Shown: piece after piece, positions 43,658 to 52,470 of the stretch | Numbering within the stretch: the first letter of the stretch is position 1 | Layout of the letters: every line of letters starts with the position of its first letter | Position numbers and translations under genes: made by a program | The notes under the pieces: generated by a model | What the model saw: only the letters and a program-made list of their open reading frames with translations | What the model was told of the DNA's origin: nothing | Database searches by the model: none | Assembly: GCA_963734365.1 (NCBI GenBank) | Contig: CAVTGV010000007.1 | Span: forward strand, 1-64,000 | Reading direction: 5' to 3' | Length of the DNA stretch: 64,000 nt | Origin: JACVRW01 sp963734365 | Lineage (GTDB): Bacteria > Actinomycetota > Thermoleophilia > Solirubrobacterales > Thermoleophilaceae

Positions 43658-43736
43658 GCGCCAGGCGGCTGAGCACGTTCACCGCCTAAGCCGTCAGTAT
43701 CACCCGCGGAGCGGAACTCGGCCGAGAGGAGAGAGC

Positions 43737-44105
43737 ATGGGACAGCCAGTGGTGCACTTCGAGGTGATCGGCAAGGACGGCGAGAAGCTGAGGGGCTACT
43801 ACGCCGAGCTCTTCGACTGGAATATCGACGCCAACAACCCGATGAACTACGGCGTGATCCAGCAGGAGGAGAACACCACGGACGAGGGGATCGGCATCGG
43901 AGGCGGCGTCGGCGTGGGCCCCGACGGCTACGACGGTCACCTGACCTTCTACGTCCAGGTTCCCGATGTCGAGGCTGCTCTGTCGAAGGCGGAGGAGCTG
44001 GGCGGCACGCGCGTCATGGGCCCCGACGAGGTTCCCGGCGGCGGGATGATCATCGGAATGCTCAACGATCCCGAGGGGCACATGGTCGGCCTGATCCAGG
44101 GCTAG
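43737..44105 (+). CDS. VOC-superfamily protein (glyoxalase-like)
   Basis: 122 aa. VVHFEVIGKDGEKLRGYYAE, LFDWNIDANNPMNYGVIQQE, HLTFYVQVPDVEAALSKAEE, and GMIIGMLNDPEGHMVGLIQG give the full VOC fold with the terminal 'DPEGH--GLI' metal-ligand region. The substrate is unknown. The ATG at 43737 follows GAGAGGAGAGA. Confidence 0.9.
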   Translation: MGQPVVHFEVIGKDGEKLRGYYAELFDWNIDANNPMNYGVIQQEENTTDEGIGIGGGVGVGPDGYDGHLTFYVQVPDVEAALSKAEELGGTRVMGPDEVPGGGMIIGMLNDPEGHMVGLIQG

Positions 44106-44111
44106 GCGGAG

Positions 44112-44906
44112 CTACATCTGCGAGCGGATCGCCCAGAGGTCCCGGAACGCGGGTGTGAACAGGGTGGTGCGCAGGTAGGAGGCCCCGGGCGAGCCGCCGG
44201 TGCCCACCTTGTCGCCGATCGTCCGCTCGACCATCTTCACGTGGCGGTAGCGCCACTCCTGGAAGCCCTCGTCGAGGTCCACGAGTCGCTCGCAGACCTG
44301 TGCCTCCTCGCCGTCGGCGCGGTATACGTCGAGCAGCACCGCCTGCACCGCCTCGGACGGTTCCCTGGGCTGCCGCACGTCCCGGTCGAGCTCGGCCGAC
44401 GGCACCGCGCAACCGCGACCGGCCAGATACACGAGCAGGGAGTCGAACAGCGGGCGGCGCTCCATCGCCGCGGCGATGCGGGCATGGGCCGCGGCGTCGT
44501 GGGCGTGGTGCTCGAGCAGGCGGCGGTCGCGGCGGCCGAGCACCGTCTCCAGCTCGCGGAACTGCGCGGACTGGAAGCCGCTCCCGGATTCGAGGCGATC
44601 GCGGAAGCCGGCGAACTGGCGCGGGCTCATCGTCTCGAGCACGTCGATCTGGGCGACGACGGTCTTCAGGATGGCGAGCAACCGGCGCTGGGTGTGGAGC
44701 GCGCGCGGTCCGAGCTGGTTCTCGAGCTGGTGCTGCAGGGCGTGGAGCTCGTGCAGCAGCTGCTTGAACCACAGCTCGTAGACCTGGTGGATGACGATGA
44801 AGAGCAACTCGTCGTGCTGCTCTGAGCGCGGCTGCTGAGCCGCCAGGAGCTCATCGAGGCGCAGATAGGACGAATAGTTGACCGCGGGCGACGTCCGGGT
44901 GCTCAC
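44112..44906 (-). CDS. kynA: tryptophan 2,3-dioxygenase
   Basis: 264 aa, close to the family length. A heme enzyme that opens the indole ring of tryptophan to N-formylkynurenine, the first step of the kynurenine pathway. The substrate region has YSSYLRLDELLAAQQ and ELLFIVIHQVYELWFKQLLH (active-site His). The heme-ligand region is WRYRHVKMVERTIGDKVGTG followed by GSPGASYLR. Kynurenine formamidase and kynureninase are not adjacent. The GTG at 44904-44906 fits the N-terminus. Confidence 0.95.
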   Translation of the reverse strand: MSTRTSPAVNYSSYLRLDELLAAQQPRSEQHDELLFIVIHQVYELWFKQLLHELHALQHQLENQLGPRALHTQRRLLAILKTVVAQIDVLETMSPRQFAGFRDRLESGSGFQSAQFRELETVLGRRDRRLLEHHAHDAAAHARIAAAMERRPLFDSLLVYLAGRGCAVPSAELDRDVRQPREPSEAVQAVLLDVYRADGEEAQVCERLVDLDEGFQEWRYRHVKMVERTIGDKVGTGGSPGASYLRTTLFTPAFRDLWAIRSQM

Positions 44907-44934
44907 GTGCACAGCGTACGTCGGGCGTGAGCGG

Positions 44935-45282
44935 TCAGCGCTTGGGCTGCCACAGCGCGACCTCGCCGGCCGCGGCGCCGGCGACGACGCTGCGCCAGCC
45001 CGCGGGCCCCTCGCGGGGCTCGAGCAGGACCGACGCGTCGATGCGGCGGGCGTTCTCGGTGGCCGACGAGATGTCCGGCACCTCCACGTAGGGCAGCCAG
45101 ACGGCGCGCTGCGTGCTGCACTCGACCATGCCGCCGCCGAGCGGGCCGCCCAGCTCCATGGCCTCGTAGGAGCCGTGGCGGCAGCGGATCGCCTCCGTGC
45201 GCCAGCCGCACAGGGCGGCATAGAACGCGCGAGCGCCCTCCAGGTCGCCGGTGTGCAGCTCCAGGTGGACCACGGGTTTCAC
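44935..45282 (-). CDS. VOC-superfamily protein (glyoxalase-like)
   Basis: 115 aa. VVHLELHTGDLEGARAFYAA, LCGWRTEAIRCRHGSYEAME, LPYVEVPDISSATENARRID, SVVAGAAAGEVALWQPKR. It is the fourth VOC protein in the window. GTG start after GAGGGGCGAC. Its 28-bp gap to the tryptophan dioxygenase gene suggests one operon. Confidence 0.85.
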   Translation of the reverse strand: MKPVVHLELHTGDLEGARAFYAALCGWRTEAIRCRHGSYEAMELGGPLGGGMVECSTQRAVWLPYVEVPDISSATENARRIDASVLLEPREGPAGWRSVVAGAAAGEVALWQPKR

Positions 45283-45381
45283 GGGTCGCCCCTCATCCCT
45301 CTCGCCCCTTTGACCTGCGAGCCCGCCGAAACTAATCGCCGCACGAAGATCGGCGCGGCGAAGGGAGCTAGTCTGGCGGAC

Positions 45382-46497
45382 ATGGCCGCTTCTTCACCAG
45401 GCGCCACGGCGCACGAGCAGGAGTTCATCGAGGCGGCTCGCGGGGGCGACGAGAACGCCTTCGCCAGCCTCATCGAGCCCTACCGCGGCGAGCTCCATGC
45501 CCACTGCTACCGGATGCTCGGCTCCGTGCACGACGCGGAAGATGCCCTGCAGGAGACCTCTCTGCGAGCCTGGCGCGGACTGCGCCGATTCGAGGGCCGC
45601 AGCTCGCTGCGCTCGTGGCTCTACACGATCGCCACCAACACCTCGCTGAATCTCATCGCGCGCCGTCCCAAGCGCGTTCTTCCCGTGGACTACGGTCCGG
45701 CGTCGGATCCTCACGACGGGCCCGGCCAGCCGCTGGTGGAGTCCGTCTGGGTGGAGCCCTACGCGGACGAGCGCATCGGACTCGAGGACGTGGAGAGCGC
45801 GCCCGAGGCGCGTTACGAGCAGCGCGAGGCGGTGGAGCTCGCCTTCGTCGCGGCCCTGCAGCTGCTGCCCGCCCGCCAGCGCGCCGCCCTGATCCTGCGC
45901 GAGGTACTCGGCTTCTCGGCCAAGGAGGTGGCGGCCTCGCTCGACACGACGGTCGCGTCGGTGAACAGCGCGCTGCAGCGCGCGCGCAGCACGGTCGACG
46001 AGCGGCTCCCGGAACAGAGCCAGCAGGCCACTCTGCGCTCACTCGGAGACGAGCGCGCCCGCGCGATCGTGGAGGACTTCATGAACGCCATGGAGCGAGA
46101 GGACATCGACGAGGTGGTGGCAATGCTCGCCGAGGACGCCGCCTGGTCGATGCCGCCGCTGGCGAGCTGGTACGGGGGCCTCGATTCCATCAGGGACTTC
46201 CTGGGGATCGGCCCGCTGTCGGGACGCTGGCGCTGGCGCTACGTCCCTGCCAGCGCGAACGGCCAGCCGGCGGCCGGGGCCTACACCTGGCGGCCCGACG
46301 AGGAGTGCTATCGCCCGTTCGCCCTCAACGTGCTGGCCTTCGACGGAGACCGGATCCGCGAGATCACGTCCTTCATCGCGCGGGGCACCGAGGGGCTCGA
46401 CGACGAGGCGTTCGCGCGCTACCCCGATGTGCCGCCCGACCCCGCCAAGGTCGAGAGCTTCTTCGCGGAGCTCGGGCTGCCCACGCGGCTCACCTAG
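45382..46497 (+). CDS. ECF sigma factor with SnoaL-like tail (SigG/TIGR02960-like), second copy
   Basis: 371 aa. Region 2: YRMLGSVHDAEDALQETSLR and YTIATNTSLNLIARRP. A linker loop of about 45 residues is longer than in the 23369-24355 factor. Region 4: LPARQRAALILREVLGFSAK and SVNSALQRARSTV. The SnoaL domain is FMNAMEREDIDEVVAMLAED, SANGQPAAGAYTWRPDEECY. No anti-sigma gene is near. The stop overlaps the convergent reductase by 3 bp. The ATG at 45382 is taken as start. Confidence 0.88.
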   Translation: MAASSPGATAHEQEFIEAARGGDENAFASLIEPYRGELHAHCYRMLGSVHDAEDALQETSLRAWRGLRRFEGRSSLRSWLYTIATNTSLNLIARRPKRVLPVDYGPASDPHDGPGQPLVESVWVEPYADERIGLEDVESAPEARYEQREAVELAFVAALQLLPARQRAALILREVLGFSAKEVAASLDTTVASVNSALQRARSTVDERLPEQSQQATLRSLGDERARAIVEDFMNAMEREDIDEVVAMLAEDAAWSMPPLASWYGGLDSIRDFLGIGPLSGRWRWRYVPASANGQPAAGAYTWRPDEECYRPFALNVLAFDGDRIREITSFIARGTEGLDDEAFARYPDVPPDPAKVESFFAELGLPTRLT

Positions 46498-47054
46498 GTC
46501 ACGTAGCGCAGCTCCACCATCCCGTTCGCGAAGGGCCTTACCCCGGCGAGCTTCAGCGGATCTCCGGGCAGGCGCCGGTCGAACAGGGGCTTGCCCTGCC
46601 CCAGCACCACCGGCACGACCGTGACGATCAGCTCGTCGAGGAGGCCCTCGTCGGCGAACTGTGACGCCACGTTGCCGCCACCCACCACCCACAGGTTCTT
46701 GCCCGCGGCCGCCGCCATCAGCTCGCCGATTAGCTCCGGCACCCGCGCGTTCACCACGCGAATGTCGGCGCCCTCGGGGACCGGCAGCTCGCGGGTGCTG
46801 AGCACCCAGCTCGGCTCGTTCTTGTAGGGCCACTCGGCGCCCTTGTCGATCTCGGCGAGCACGAACTCGTAGGTGGCGGAGCCCATCACGAGAGCCCCGA
46901 TGCCTTCGTACCAGCGCTCGGAGGAGCCCTCCATCTGCTCGGCGTCCTCGCCCTCGTAGCTGCCCTCGTAGCCGGTCAGCCAGGCGAGAGTGTCGTCGCT
47001 CTCGGCGATGAAGCCGTCGAGCGAGCTGGCCACGTAGTACTGGGTTGTGCTCAT
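46494..47054 (-). CDS. dihydrofolate reductase-like protein (RibD C-terminal fold)
   Basis: 186 aa. YYVASSLDGFIAESDDTLAW opens the fold; ALVMGSATYEFVLAEID, EPSWVLSTRELPVPEGADIR, KNLWVVGGGNVASQFADEGL (NADPH-binding GGG) and ELIVTVVPVVLGQGKPLFD follow. These proteins are NADPH-dependent reductases of unknown substrate rather than true folate enzymes. Confidence 0.9.
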   Translation of the reverse strand: MSTTQYYVASSLDGFIAESDDTLAWLTGYEGSYEGEDAEQMEGSSERWYEGIGALVMGSATYEFVLAEIDKGAEWPYKNEPSWVLSTRELPVPEGADIRVVNARVPELIGELMAAAAGKNLWVVGGGNVASQFADEGLLDELIVTVVPVVLGQGKPLFDRRLPGDPLKLAGVRPFANGMVELRYVT

Positions 47055-47090
47055 GTCTCACAATTACCCAAGCGGCAGCGTTCACCGGGC

Positions 47091-47810
47091 ATGACCTTCA
47101 CCCTCATCGACAGCAGCGGACTCCCCTATGAGAGCGAGCAGCCGGGCACCCTCGGCGGTCACCGCGGCAACCGCGTCTACGGCCGGCTCGACTGTGAGGG
47201 GGCGCGGCGCTGGATCGAGCGCGGGCACTACGTCGCCCAGCGCGTGTTCTTCGCCGACGAGGCCACCGCGATCGCCGCGGGATACCGCCCGTGCGCCAAC
47301 TGCATGCCGCGCGAGTACGCCGCCTGGAAGCAGAGCCGCGCCGACCGCGTCTTCAGCATCCACCACTCGCCCGTCGGCCCACTCACGCTGAGCGGCGACG
47401 CCGACGCGGTGACCGGCCTCGCCTTCGGCGAGAGCGTGGCCGAGGGCTGGAGCCGCGACGACGAGCGCTTCGCGCGCGAGCGCAGCGAGCTCGACGAGTA
47501 CTTCGCGGGCGAGCGGACCGAGTTCGGCTTCGCCCTACGGCTGGAGGGGAGCCCGTTCCAGCGCCGGGTTTGGGAGGCGCTGCGGGCGATTCCGTACGGC
47601 ACCACCACGACCTACGGTGAGCTGGCCGAGGCCATCGGCTCGGTGGGCGGAGCGCGCAAGGTCGGCTCTGCCAACGCACGCAATCCGATCGCGATCGTCG
47701 TGCCCTGCCACCGGGTGATCGGCGCCAACGGCAAGCTCGTGGGCTACGGCGGCGGACTCGACACCAAGCGGGATTTGCTGGCCCTCGAGGGCGCCCTGCT
47801 CGCGGTCTGA
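47091..47810 (+). CDS. Ada-type zinc domain fused to O6-alkylguanine-DNA alkyltransferase
   Basis: 239 aa. The N-terminal 85 residues (GHRGNRVYGRLDCEGARRWI, RVFFADEATAIAAGYRPCAN, CMPREYAAWK) match the Ada metal-binding domain, with Cys residues for zinc and methyl-phosphotriester repair. The C-terminal part is an alkyltransferase: FQRRVWEALRAIPYGTTTTY, IVVPCHRVIGANGKLVGYGG with the acceptor Cys in PCHRV. The AraC-type helix-turn-helix between these in E. coli Ada is absent, so it is a repair protein without the transcription-factor part. Confidence 0.9.
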   Translation: MTFTLIDSSGLPYESEQPGTLGGHRGNRVYGRLDCEGARRWIERGHYVAQRVFFADEATAIAAGYRPCANCMPREYAAWKQSRADRVFSIHHSPVGPLTLSGDADAVTGLAFGESVAEGWSRDDERFARERSELDEYFAGERTEFGFALRLEGSPFQRRVWEALRAIPYGTTTTYGELAEAIGSVGGARKVGSANARNPIAIVVPCHRVIGANGKLVGYGGGLDTKRDLLALEGALLAV

Positions 47811-47960
47811 GCCGCCCGCTTTGGTTCACCCTCGGCACCCCGGGCAACAGACAATGTGCGGCGGTGCCGATCCCCGTCCAAGGACCAGTCGTTGAGGCGA
47901 GGGGAGAGGCACCGCCGTACATATATCCGCGTGCCGGGGGCCGAGGATAGGCTCTGCTCG

Positions 47961-49043
47961 ATGAGGGGGATCGCGGGGGTACTTTTCGTTTGCCTGGTGC
48001 TGATCGGGGCGCTGGCCGCCGGCCCCGCCGCGGCGGCCTCGCCGAAGAGCACTGTCTGGCTATGCAAGCCCGGCCTCGAGACGAACCCCTGCGCGGGCGA
48101 TCTCGACACCACCGTGGTGGGCCCGGGCGGCGGCCCTACGAGGACCTCCGGCTCGCGCGGAGGCAGTGCGCGGGTGGACTGCTTCTACGTCTACCCCACT
48201 GTGAGCGGGCAGAAGACGCTGAACGCCAACCGGCGGATCGGCCCTGAGCAGCGATCGGTGGCGCGCCTCCAGGCGTCCCGCTTCTCAGGCAGCTGCCGCA
48301 TGTTCGCGCCGGTCTACCGCCAGGTCACCGTGGCGGGGCTGTTCGGCGGGGGCCTCAACCAGAAGAACCTGTCGATCGCCTATCGCGACGTGCGCGCGGC
48401 GTGGCGGGGCTACCTGCGCCGTTACAACAGGGGCCGCGGAGTGGTCCTGATCGGCCATTCGCAGGGGACCGGCATGCTCACCCGGCTCGTCAAGGAGGAG
48501 ATCGACCCCAACCGGGGTCAGCGACGCCGGCTCGTCTCCGCCCTGCTGATCGGCGGCGATGTGACCGTCCGGAGGGGGAGGGACCGCGGCGGTGACTTCA
48601 GGCACGTGCGCGCCTGTCGCTCGGCTCGCCAGATTGGGTGCGTGATCGCCTACAACAGCTTCCTCAAGCCCCCCGCGCCGGGCGCGTTCTTCGGCCGCGC
48701 CGGCAGCCTCTTCCTGCCCCGCCCCAACGCCGCGGAGCTAGAGGTGCTCTGCACCAACCCGGCCGCGTTGCGGGGCGGCAGCGGCGAGCTGCTCCTGGAG
48801 CTGCCGGACGCCGGGGCCTGGCGGCGCTACACCGGCCTCACCAGCGGACGCTGCACCAGCGCCCACGGGGCCAACTGGCTGCAGGTCACCGATCTGGCCG
48901 GAGCTGCCGACCCGCGCCCCCGGCTCACCGAAAACCTCGGGCCGGCCTGGGGCCTGCACAACTACGACGTGAACCTCGCGCTCGGGAATCTCGTCCCGCT
49001 GGTCGAGCGACAGGCCCGGGCCTACCTCAAGCGCAGCCGGTGA
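47961..49043 (+). CDS. secreted DUF3089 alpha/beta-hydrolase
   Basis: 360 aa. Signal peptide about 1-25 (GIAGVLFVCLVLIGALAAGP). DUF3089 features: TVWLCKPGLETNPCAGDLDT, DCFYVYPTVSGQKTLNANRR, FAPVYRQVT, and the Ser elbow VVLIGHSQGTGMLTRLVKEE. The C-terminal AWGLHNYDVNLALGNLVPLV carries a His fitting the catalytic triad. It is likely an exported lipase/esterase. The stop overlaps the flavoprotein start as GTGA. Confidence 0.88.
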   Translation: MRGIAGVLFVCLVLIGALAAGPAAAASPKSTVWLCKPGLETNPCAGDLDTTVVGPGGGPTRTSGSRGGSARVDCFYVYPTVSGQKTLNANRRIGPEQRSVARLQASRFSGSCRMFAPVYRQVTVAGLFGGGLNQKNLSIAYRDVRAAWRGYLRRYNRGRGVVLIGHSQGTGMLTRLVKEEIDPNRGQRRRLVSALLIGGDVTVRRGRDRGGDFRHVRACRSARQIGCVIAYNSFLKPPAPGAFFGRAGSLFLPRPNAAELEVLCTNPAALRGGSGELLLELPDAGAWRRYTGLTSGRCTSAHGANWLQVTDLAGAADPRPRLTENLGPAWGLHNYDVNLALGNLVPLVERQARAYLKRSR

Positions 49044-50359
49044 AGCACGACGTCGTGGTGCTGGGCGGTGGGCTCGCCGGCCTGTCGGCAGCCCGCGACC
49101 TCGCCGCGGGCGGGGCCGACGTGGTGGTCCTCGAGGCGCGCAACCGGCCCGGTGGCCGGGTGGAGCAGACGACGCTCGCGGACGGCCGGCTCGTCCAGCT
49201 CGGCGGCGAGGTGGTGGGTCCTCACCAGCGGGCCTACTACGGGCTGGTGGAGGAGCTGGGGCTGACCCTCGTGCCCGCCTTCCCCGATCTGCCGGGCGAC
49301 GAGACCTGGGTGCTGGCCGGCCGCCGTGACGTGGGCGAGGGCCACCCGTGGATGAGCGAGGAAGACCGCGAGACCTACGCCCGGCTGGACCGGGAGTTCG
49401 GGGAGCTGGCCGCCACGGTCGACCCGGACGATCCCTGGTCCCATCCCGAGGCCGAGCGCCTCGATGCGAGCTCGGTGGGGGACTGGCTGCGCGACCGCGG
49501 CGCCGGGCCCGACGTGGTGCGCGCACGCGACCTCTCGATGCTCGCCCTGTCGGCGGAGTCGGTGGAGCGCACTTCGCTGCTGTCGGATCTGCGCAAGGAG
49601 GCGGCGGCCGGCGCTCCGGGCTTCTACTCGTACGACGTCTGGGAATGCGAGCGCGTGGCCGAGGGGTCGGCCACGGTGGCCTTGGTGATGGCCGACGAGC
49701 TCGGCTCGCGCATCCGCTACGCCACGCCGGTCACCCACGTGAAGGTCGGCGGCCACGGCTGCGCGGTGACCACCGCCAGCGGAGAGCGCTTTGAATCCGA
49801 GGCGGTGGTGTGCGCGATTCCGGTGGGCCCGCTGCGGCGCGTGGCGATCGAGGGCGTGTCCGACGCGCGGCGCGCCTCGCTCGACCGCCAGCGCCACGCG
49901 CTCGCGGTGAAGGTGGTGTTCGCGTACGAGAGCTCGTTCTGGGAGGACCAGGGCCAGAACGGCGACGCCTACTGGGAGACCGGCGTGCTCGGTGGCACGT
50001 GGGTGCAGCGCGAGGGGATCATCTCGGCACTGGTGCCCCCGGAGCGGCTGGCCGCGTTCCTTGCCACGTCGCCGGCGCAGATCGAGCACGAGATGGTCGA
50101 GGAGATGGCGCAGGCCTTCGGCGAGCGCGCGCGCTCGCCGCTCGGTGTCTTCTTCCGCCGCTGGGCCGTGGACCCCTGGACCGAGGGCTACATCACCTCG
50201 TGGCGGCCGGGCGATGTGATGGCCGTGGGCCCCCTGCACGGCACCCACGAGCCGCCCTTCTACGTGTGCGGCTCGGACCAGTGGGTGTGTGGGTACATGG
50301 AGGGCGCGGTGCGCACCGGTCGCGGCGCCGCCCGCGCCGCCCTCAGCCCCAGCCCTTGA
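49040..50359 (+). CDS. flavin amine oxidase-family FAD protein
   Basis: 439 aa. FAD motif VVVLGGGLAGLSAARDLAAG (4-23) and the amine-oxidase GG doublet ARNRPGGRVEQT. The C-terminal FAD segment FYVCGSDQWVCGYMEGAVRT resembles that of monoamine oxidases. It would oxidise a primary or secondary amine, or act as a desaturase; the substrate is not readable. There is no signal peptide, although it is translationally coupled to a secreted hydrolase. Confidence 0.85.
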   Translation: MKHDVVVLGGGLAGLSAARDLAAGGADVVVLEARNRPGGRVEQTTLADGRLVQLGGEVVGPHQRAYYGLVEELGLTLVPAFPDLPGDETWVLAGRRDVGEGHPWMSEEDRETYARLDREFGELAATVDPDDPWSHPEAERLDASSVGDWLRDRGAGPDVVRARDLSMLALSAESVERTSLLSDLRKEAAAGAPGFYSYDVWECERVAEGSATVALVMADELGSRIRYATPVTHVKVGGHGCAVTTASGERFESEAVVCAIPVGPLRRVAIEGVSDARRASLDRQRHALAVKVVFAYESSFWEDQGQNGDAYWETGVLGGTWVQREGIISALVPPERLAAFLATSPAQIEHEMVEEMAQAFGERARSPLGVFFRRWAVDPWTEGYITSWRPGDVMAVGPLHGTHEPPFYVCGSDQWVCGYMEGAVRTGRGAARAALSPSP

Positions 50360-50449
50360 ACTTCACCAGCGCGCCGGCCGCACGAGTGATTGCAGCTCCG
50401 CCCGATCTGCCTTGTTTGCGCCCCACGGGGTGTAGCGTCACCTGCTGCA

Positions 50450-51892
50450 GTGAGCACGTCAGTTGCCAAGCGGCCGGCTGCCAAGGCACGAACTCCGGCC
50501 GTGAGCTTCGATCTGGAGCGATTCGAATGGATTGGCAACGACCGGCTTGAGGTGAGCGGCCGCTGGTACGGCATTCGTGGCCGGCGCTTTCTCCGGCCAA
50601 CCCTCTACATAGAGATCGATGGGCGGTCGCGCCGGATGCTCGCCCTCCTGGAGCACAAGCCCTGGGCGGCCGACGAGGGCTCGGACTGGCTGGCGGCGTT
50701 CAGCTGGAAGGGTGAGCCGATCGAGCTCGCCGAGGCCGAGCTGGCGGTGGCCCAGGACCTCGCCGTACCGCTTCCCGCACCCGGCAGGACCCGCCGTGCC
50801 GCACGCAAGCGCGCTCAGCCGGCCAAGCCAAAGCCTCGGCAGCGCCCGCGTGGGCGGCGCATCGCTGCCGGCCCCTCCCGCAAGGAGCTCATCGAGGCAG
50901 AGCGGGTTGCCCGGGAGGAGGCCGAGCGGCTGCGCGAGGAGCTCGAGAGCACCCGCGCGGCACACGTCGCCGCGGCTGCCGAGCTCCGGCGCAACCTGGC
51001 TCTGGAGCAGGGCACCACCGGCGGGCTGGCGTCGGAGCTCGAGAGGGCACGGGAGGAGGCCGCGGCCGCCGGAGAGCGAGAGGAGGGCTTGCGTGCCGAG
51101 ATCGAGCGGGCGCTCGGCGAGCGTGACTCGGCAGTCGCGTCCGGGCGGCGCGCGGTCCTCGAGCGTGACAAGGCTCTGCACGAGCACTCTCTGGTCGAGG
51201 ACCGGCTGCGAGAGGCCGAGACGACGCGCGACCAGGTTCGCCGCGAGCGCAACGAGTGGATGTCCCGGGCCCGGGCCGTGGTGGCGGAACGGGACACGCT
51301 CACCTCGCAGCGCGACGCCGCGACCGGCGCGCGCGACCGGCTGGCGACGGAGCGAGACCAGGCTCTCGCGCGGCATGCTGCCGCGGAGGGCGAACGCGAG
51401 CGGTCGGCGCGCGAGCGCGAGGACGCGCTGCGCACGCTCGAGGAGGCCCATACCCGGCGCGACCTGCTCGTCAAGGAACTCGACGCTGCTCAGACTGAGC
51501 GCGATGCAGCTCGGAGCGAGCTGGCAGCGGCTCGCCGCGACCTCGAGGCGGCCCGGGAGGAGCTCGGGGCCGCCGAGGCCGAGCGCGACGCCGCGCGAGA
51601 CGGCCTTGATGCGGCCGAAGAAGAGCTCGAGGCCGCGCGGACCGCCGCCGGGACGCAGCGCGAGACGCCGGCCCTGCCCTTCGACCCCGTGGCCGATGGC
51701 CTCGAGTGGGAGCCGCCGCCGAGGAGAGTGAGCCCGCCGGGCACGGACCCCATGGGGTTCCAGGCCGCGACCGATGCGCCGCCACGCGCAGGTCTCACAG
51801 CGGCTCGCCGCTGGGTACCCAGAATCGCCGCGGTCCTGGCCATCGCCCTGCTGATCGCCGTGGTGGCAATCACCGTGACTCGCGCGCTCTGA
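50450..51892 (+). CDS. tail-anchored coiled-coil protein
   Basis: 480 aa. The N-terminal domain (about 15-105: FDLERFEWIGNDRLEVSGRW, LYIEIDGRSRRMLALLEHKP) is globular. A basic linker is followed by a long heptad-rich, Glu/Arg/Ala coiled coil (about 145-405). A Pro-rich segment and one C-terminal transmembrane helix (PRIAAVLAIALLIAVVAITV, about 457-476) end the protein with only four residues after it. It is probably a cytoplasmic coiled coil tethered to the membrane. The function is unknown. GTG start at 50450. Confidence 0.75.
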   Translation: MSTSVAKRPAAKARTPAVSFDLERFEWIGNDRLEVSGRWYGIRGRRFLRPTLYIEIDGRSRRMLALLEHKPWAADEGSDWLAAFSWKGEPIELAEAELAVAQDLAVPLPAPGRTRRAARKRAQPAKPKPRQRPRGRRIAAGPSRKELIEAERVAREEAERLREELESTRAAHVAAAAELRRNLALEQGTTGGLASELERAREEAAAAGEREEGLRAEIERALGERDSAVASGRRAVLERDKALHEHSLVEDRLREAETTRDQVRRERNEWMSRARAVVAERDTLTSQRDAATGARDRLATERDQALARHAAAEGERERSAREREDALRTLEEAHTRRDLLVKELDAAQTERDAARSELAAARRDLEAAREELGAAEAERDAARDGLDAAEEELEAARTAAGTQRETPALPFDPVADGLEWEPPPRRVSPPGTDPMGFQAATDAPPRAGLTAARRWVPRIAAVLAIALLIAVVAITVTRAL

Positions 51893-51895
51893 GCG

Positions 51896-52369
51896 CTACT
51901 CCCGGCCCACCGCGTCCACCAGCGGCTGCACCCGCGGCCTGATCGGCCGCGAGAGCACCACGTAGCTGGTGGAGCGGTTGATGGCGGTGGTGGCCAGCAG
52001 GCGGTTGACGATCTCCTGAAGGTGTTCGGTGTCGCGCGCGGCCACCCGGCAGATCAGGTCCTGCGGGCCGCTCACCGCGTCGGCCTCGAGCACCTCGGGC
52101 GTGACCTCGAGCGCCTCCACGGCCTCGGCCAACCGCCCCTGGGTGAGCTCGAGCAGCACGAAGGCCTCGAGGCGATGGCCCAGCTCGACCGGATCGACCT
52201 CGGGGCCGAAGCCTGTGATCACCCCGCGCTGCTCGAGCTTCGCCAGCCGGGCCTGCACGGTGCCCCGAGCCACACCGAGCCGGCGCGAGATCTCGAGGAG
52301 TCCCAGTCGCGGCTGCGCCCGGAGTTCGGCGATCAGGCGGGCGTCGAGCTCATCGATCGGACTGGTCAA
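51896..52369 (-). CDS. Lrp/AsnC-family regulator
   Basis: 157 aa. The N-terminal helix-turn-helix is LDARLIAELRAQPRLGLLEI, SRRLGVARGTVQARLAKLEQ. The C-terminal RAM ligand-binding domain is FVLLELTQGRLAEAVEALEV, VSGPQDLICRVAARDTEHLQ. It diverges from phenylalanine hydroxylase, so an aromatic amino acid may be the effector. The start TTG (52367-52369) lies inside a 17-bp palindrome. Confidence 0.9.
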   Translation of the reverse strand: MTSPIDELDARLIAELRAQPRLGLLEISRRLGVARGTVQARLAKLEQRGVITGFGPEVDPVELGHRLEAFVLLELTQGRLAEAVEALEVTPEVLEADAVSGPQDLICRVAARDTEHLQEIVNRLLATTAINRSTSYVVLSRPIRPRVQPLVDAVGRE

Positions 52370-52378
52370 AGTGACCAG
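52362..52378. promoter_or_regulatory. palindromic Lrp operator over the lrp start codon
   Basis: CTGGTCA-AAG-TGACCAG, perfect 7-bp arms. The same half-site TGACCAG recurs at 52414-52420, 42 bp (four helical turns) away, toward the phenylalanine hydroxylase start at 52471. This suits autorepression and control of the divergent gene. Confidence 0.65.
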
Positions 52379-52470
52379 ATCCTAGCGCGAACGGAGGGCA
52401 GAATTGGACATATTGACCAGTAAGACTGCCCACACTTGCAAGTCGGGCCATTGACTGATCCACTGGTGGC

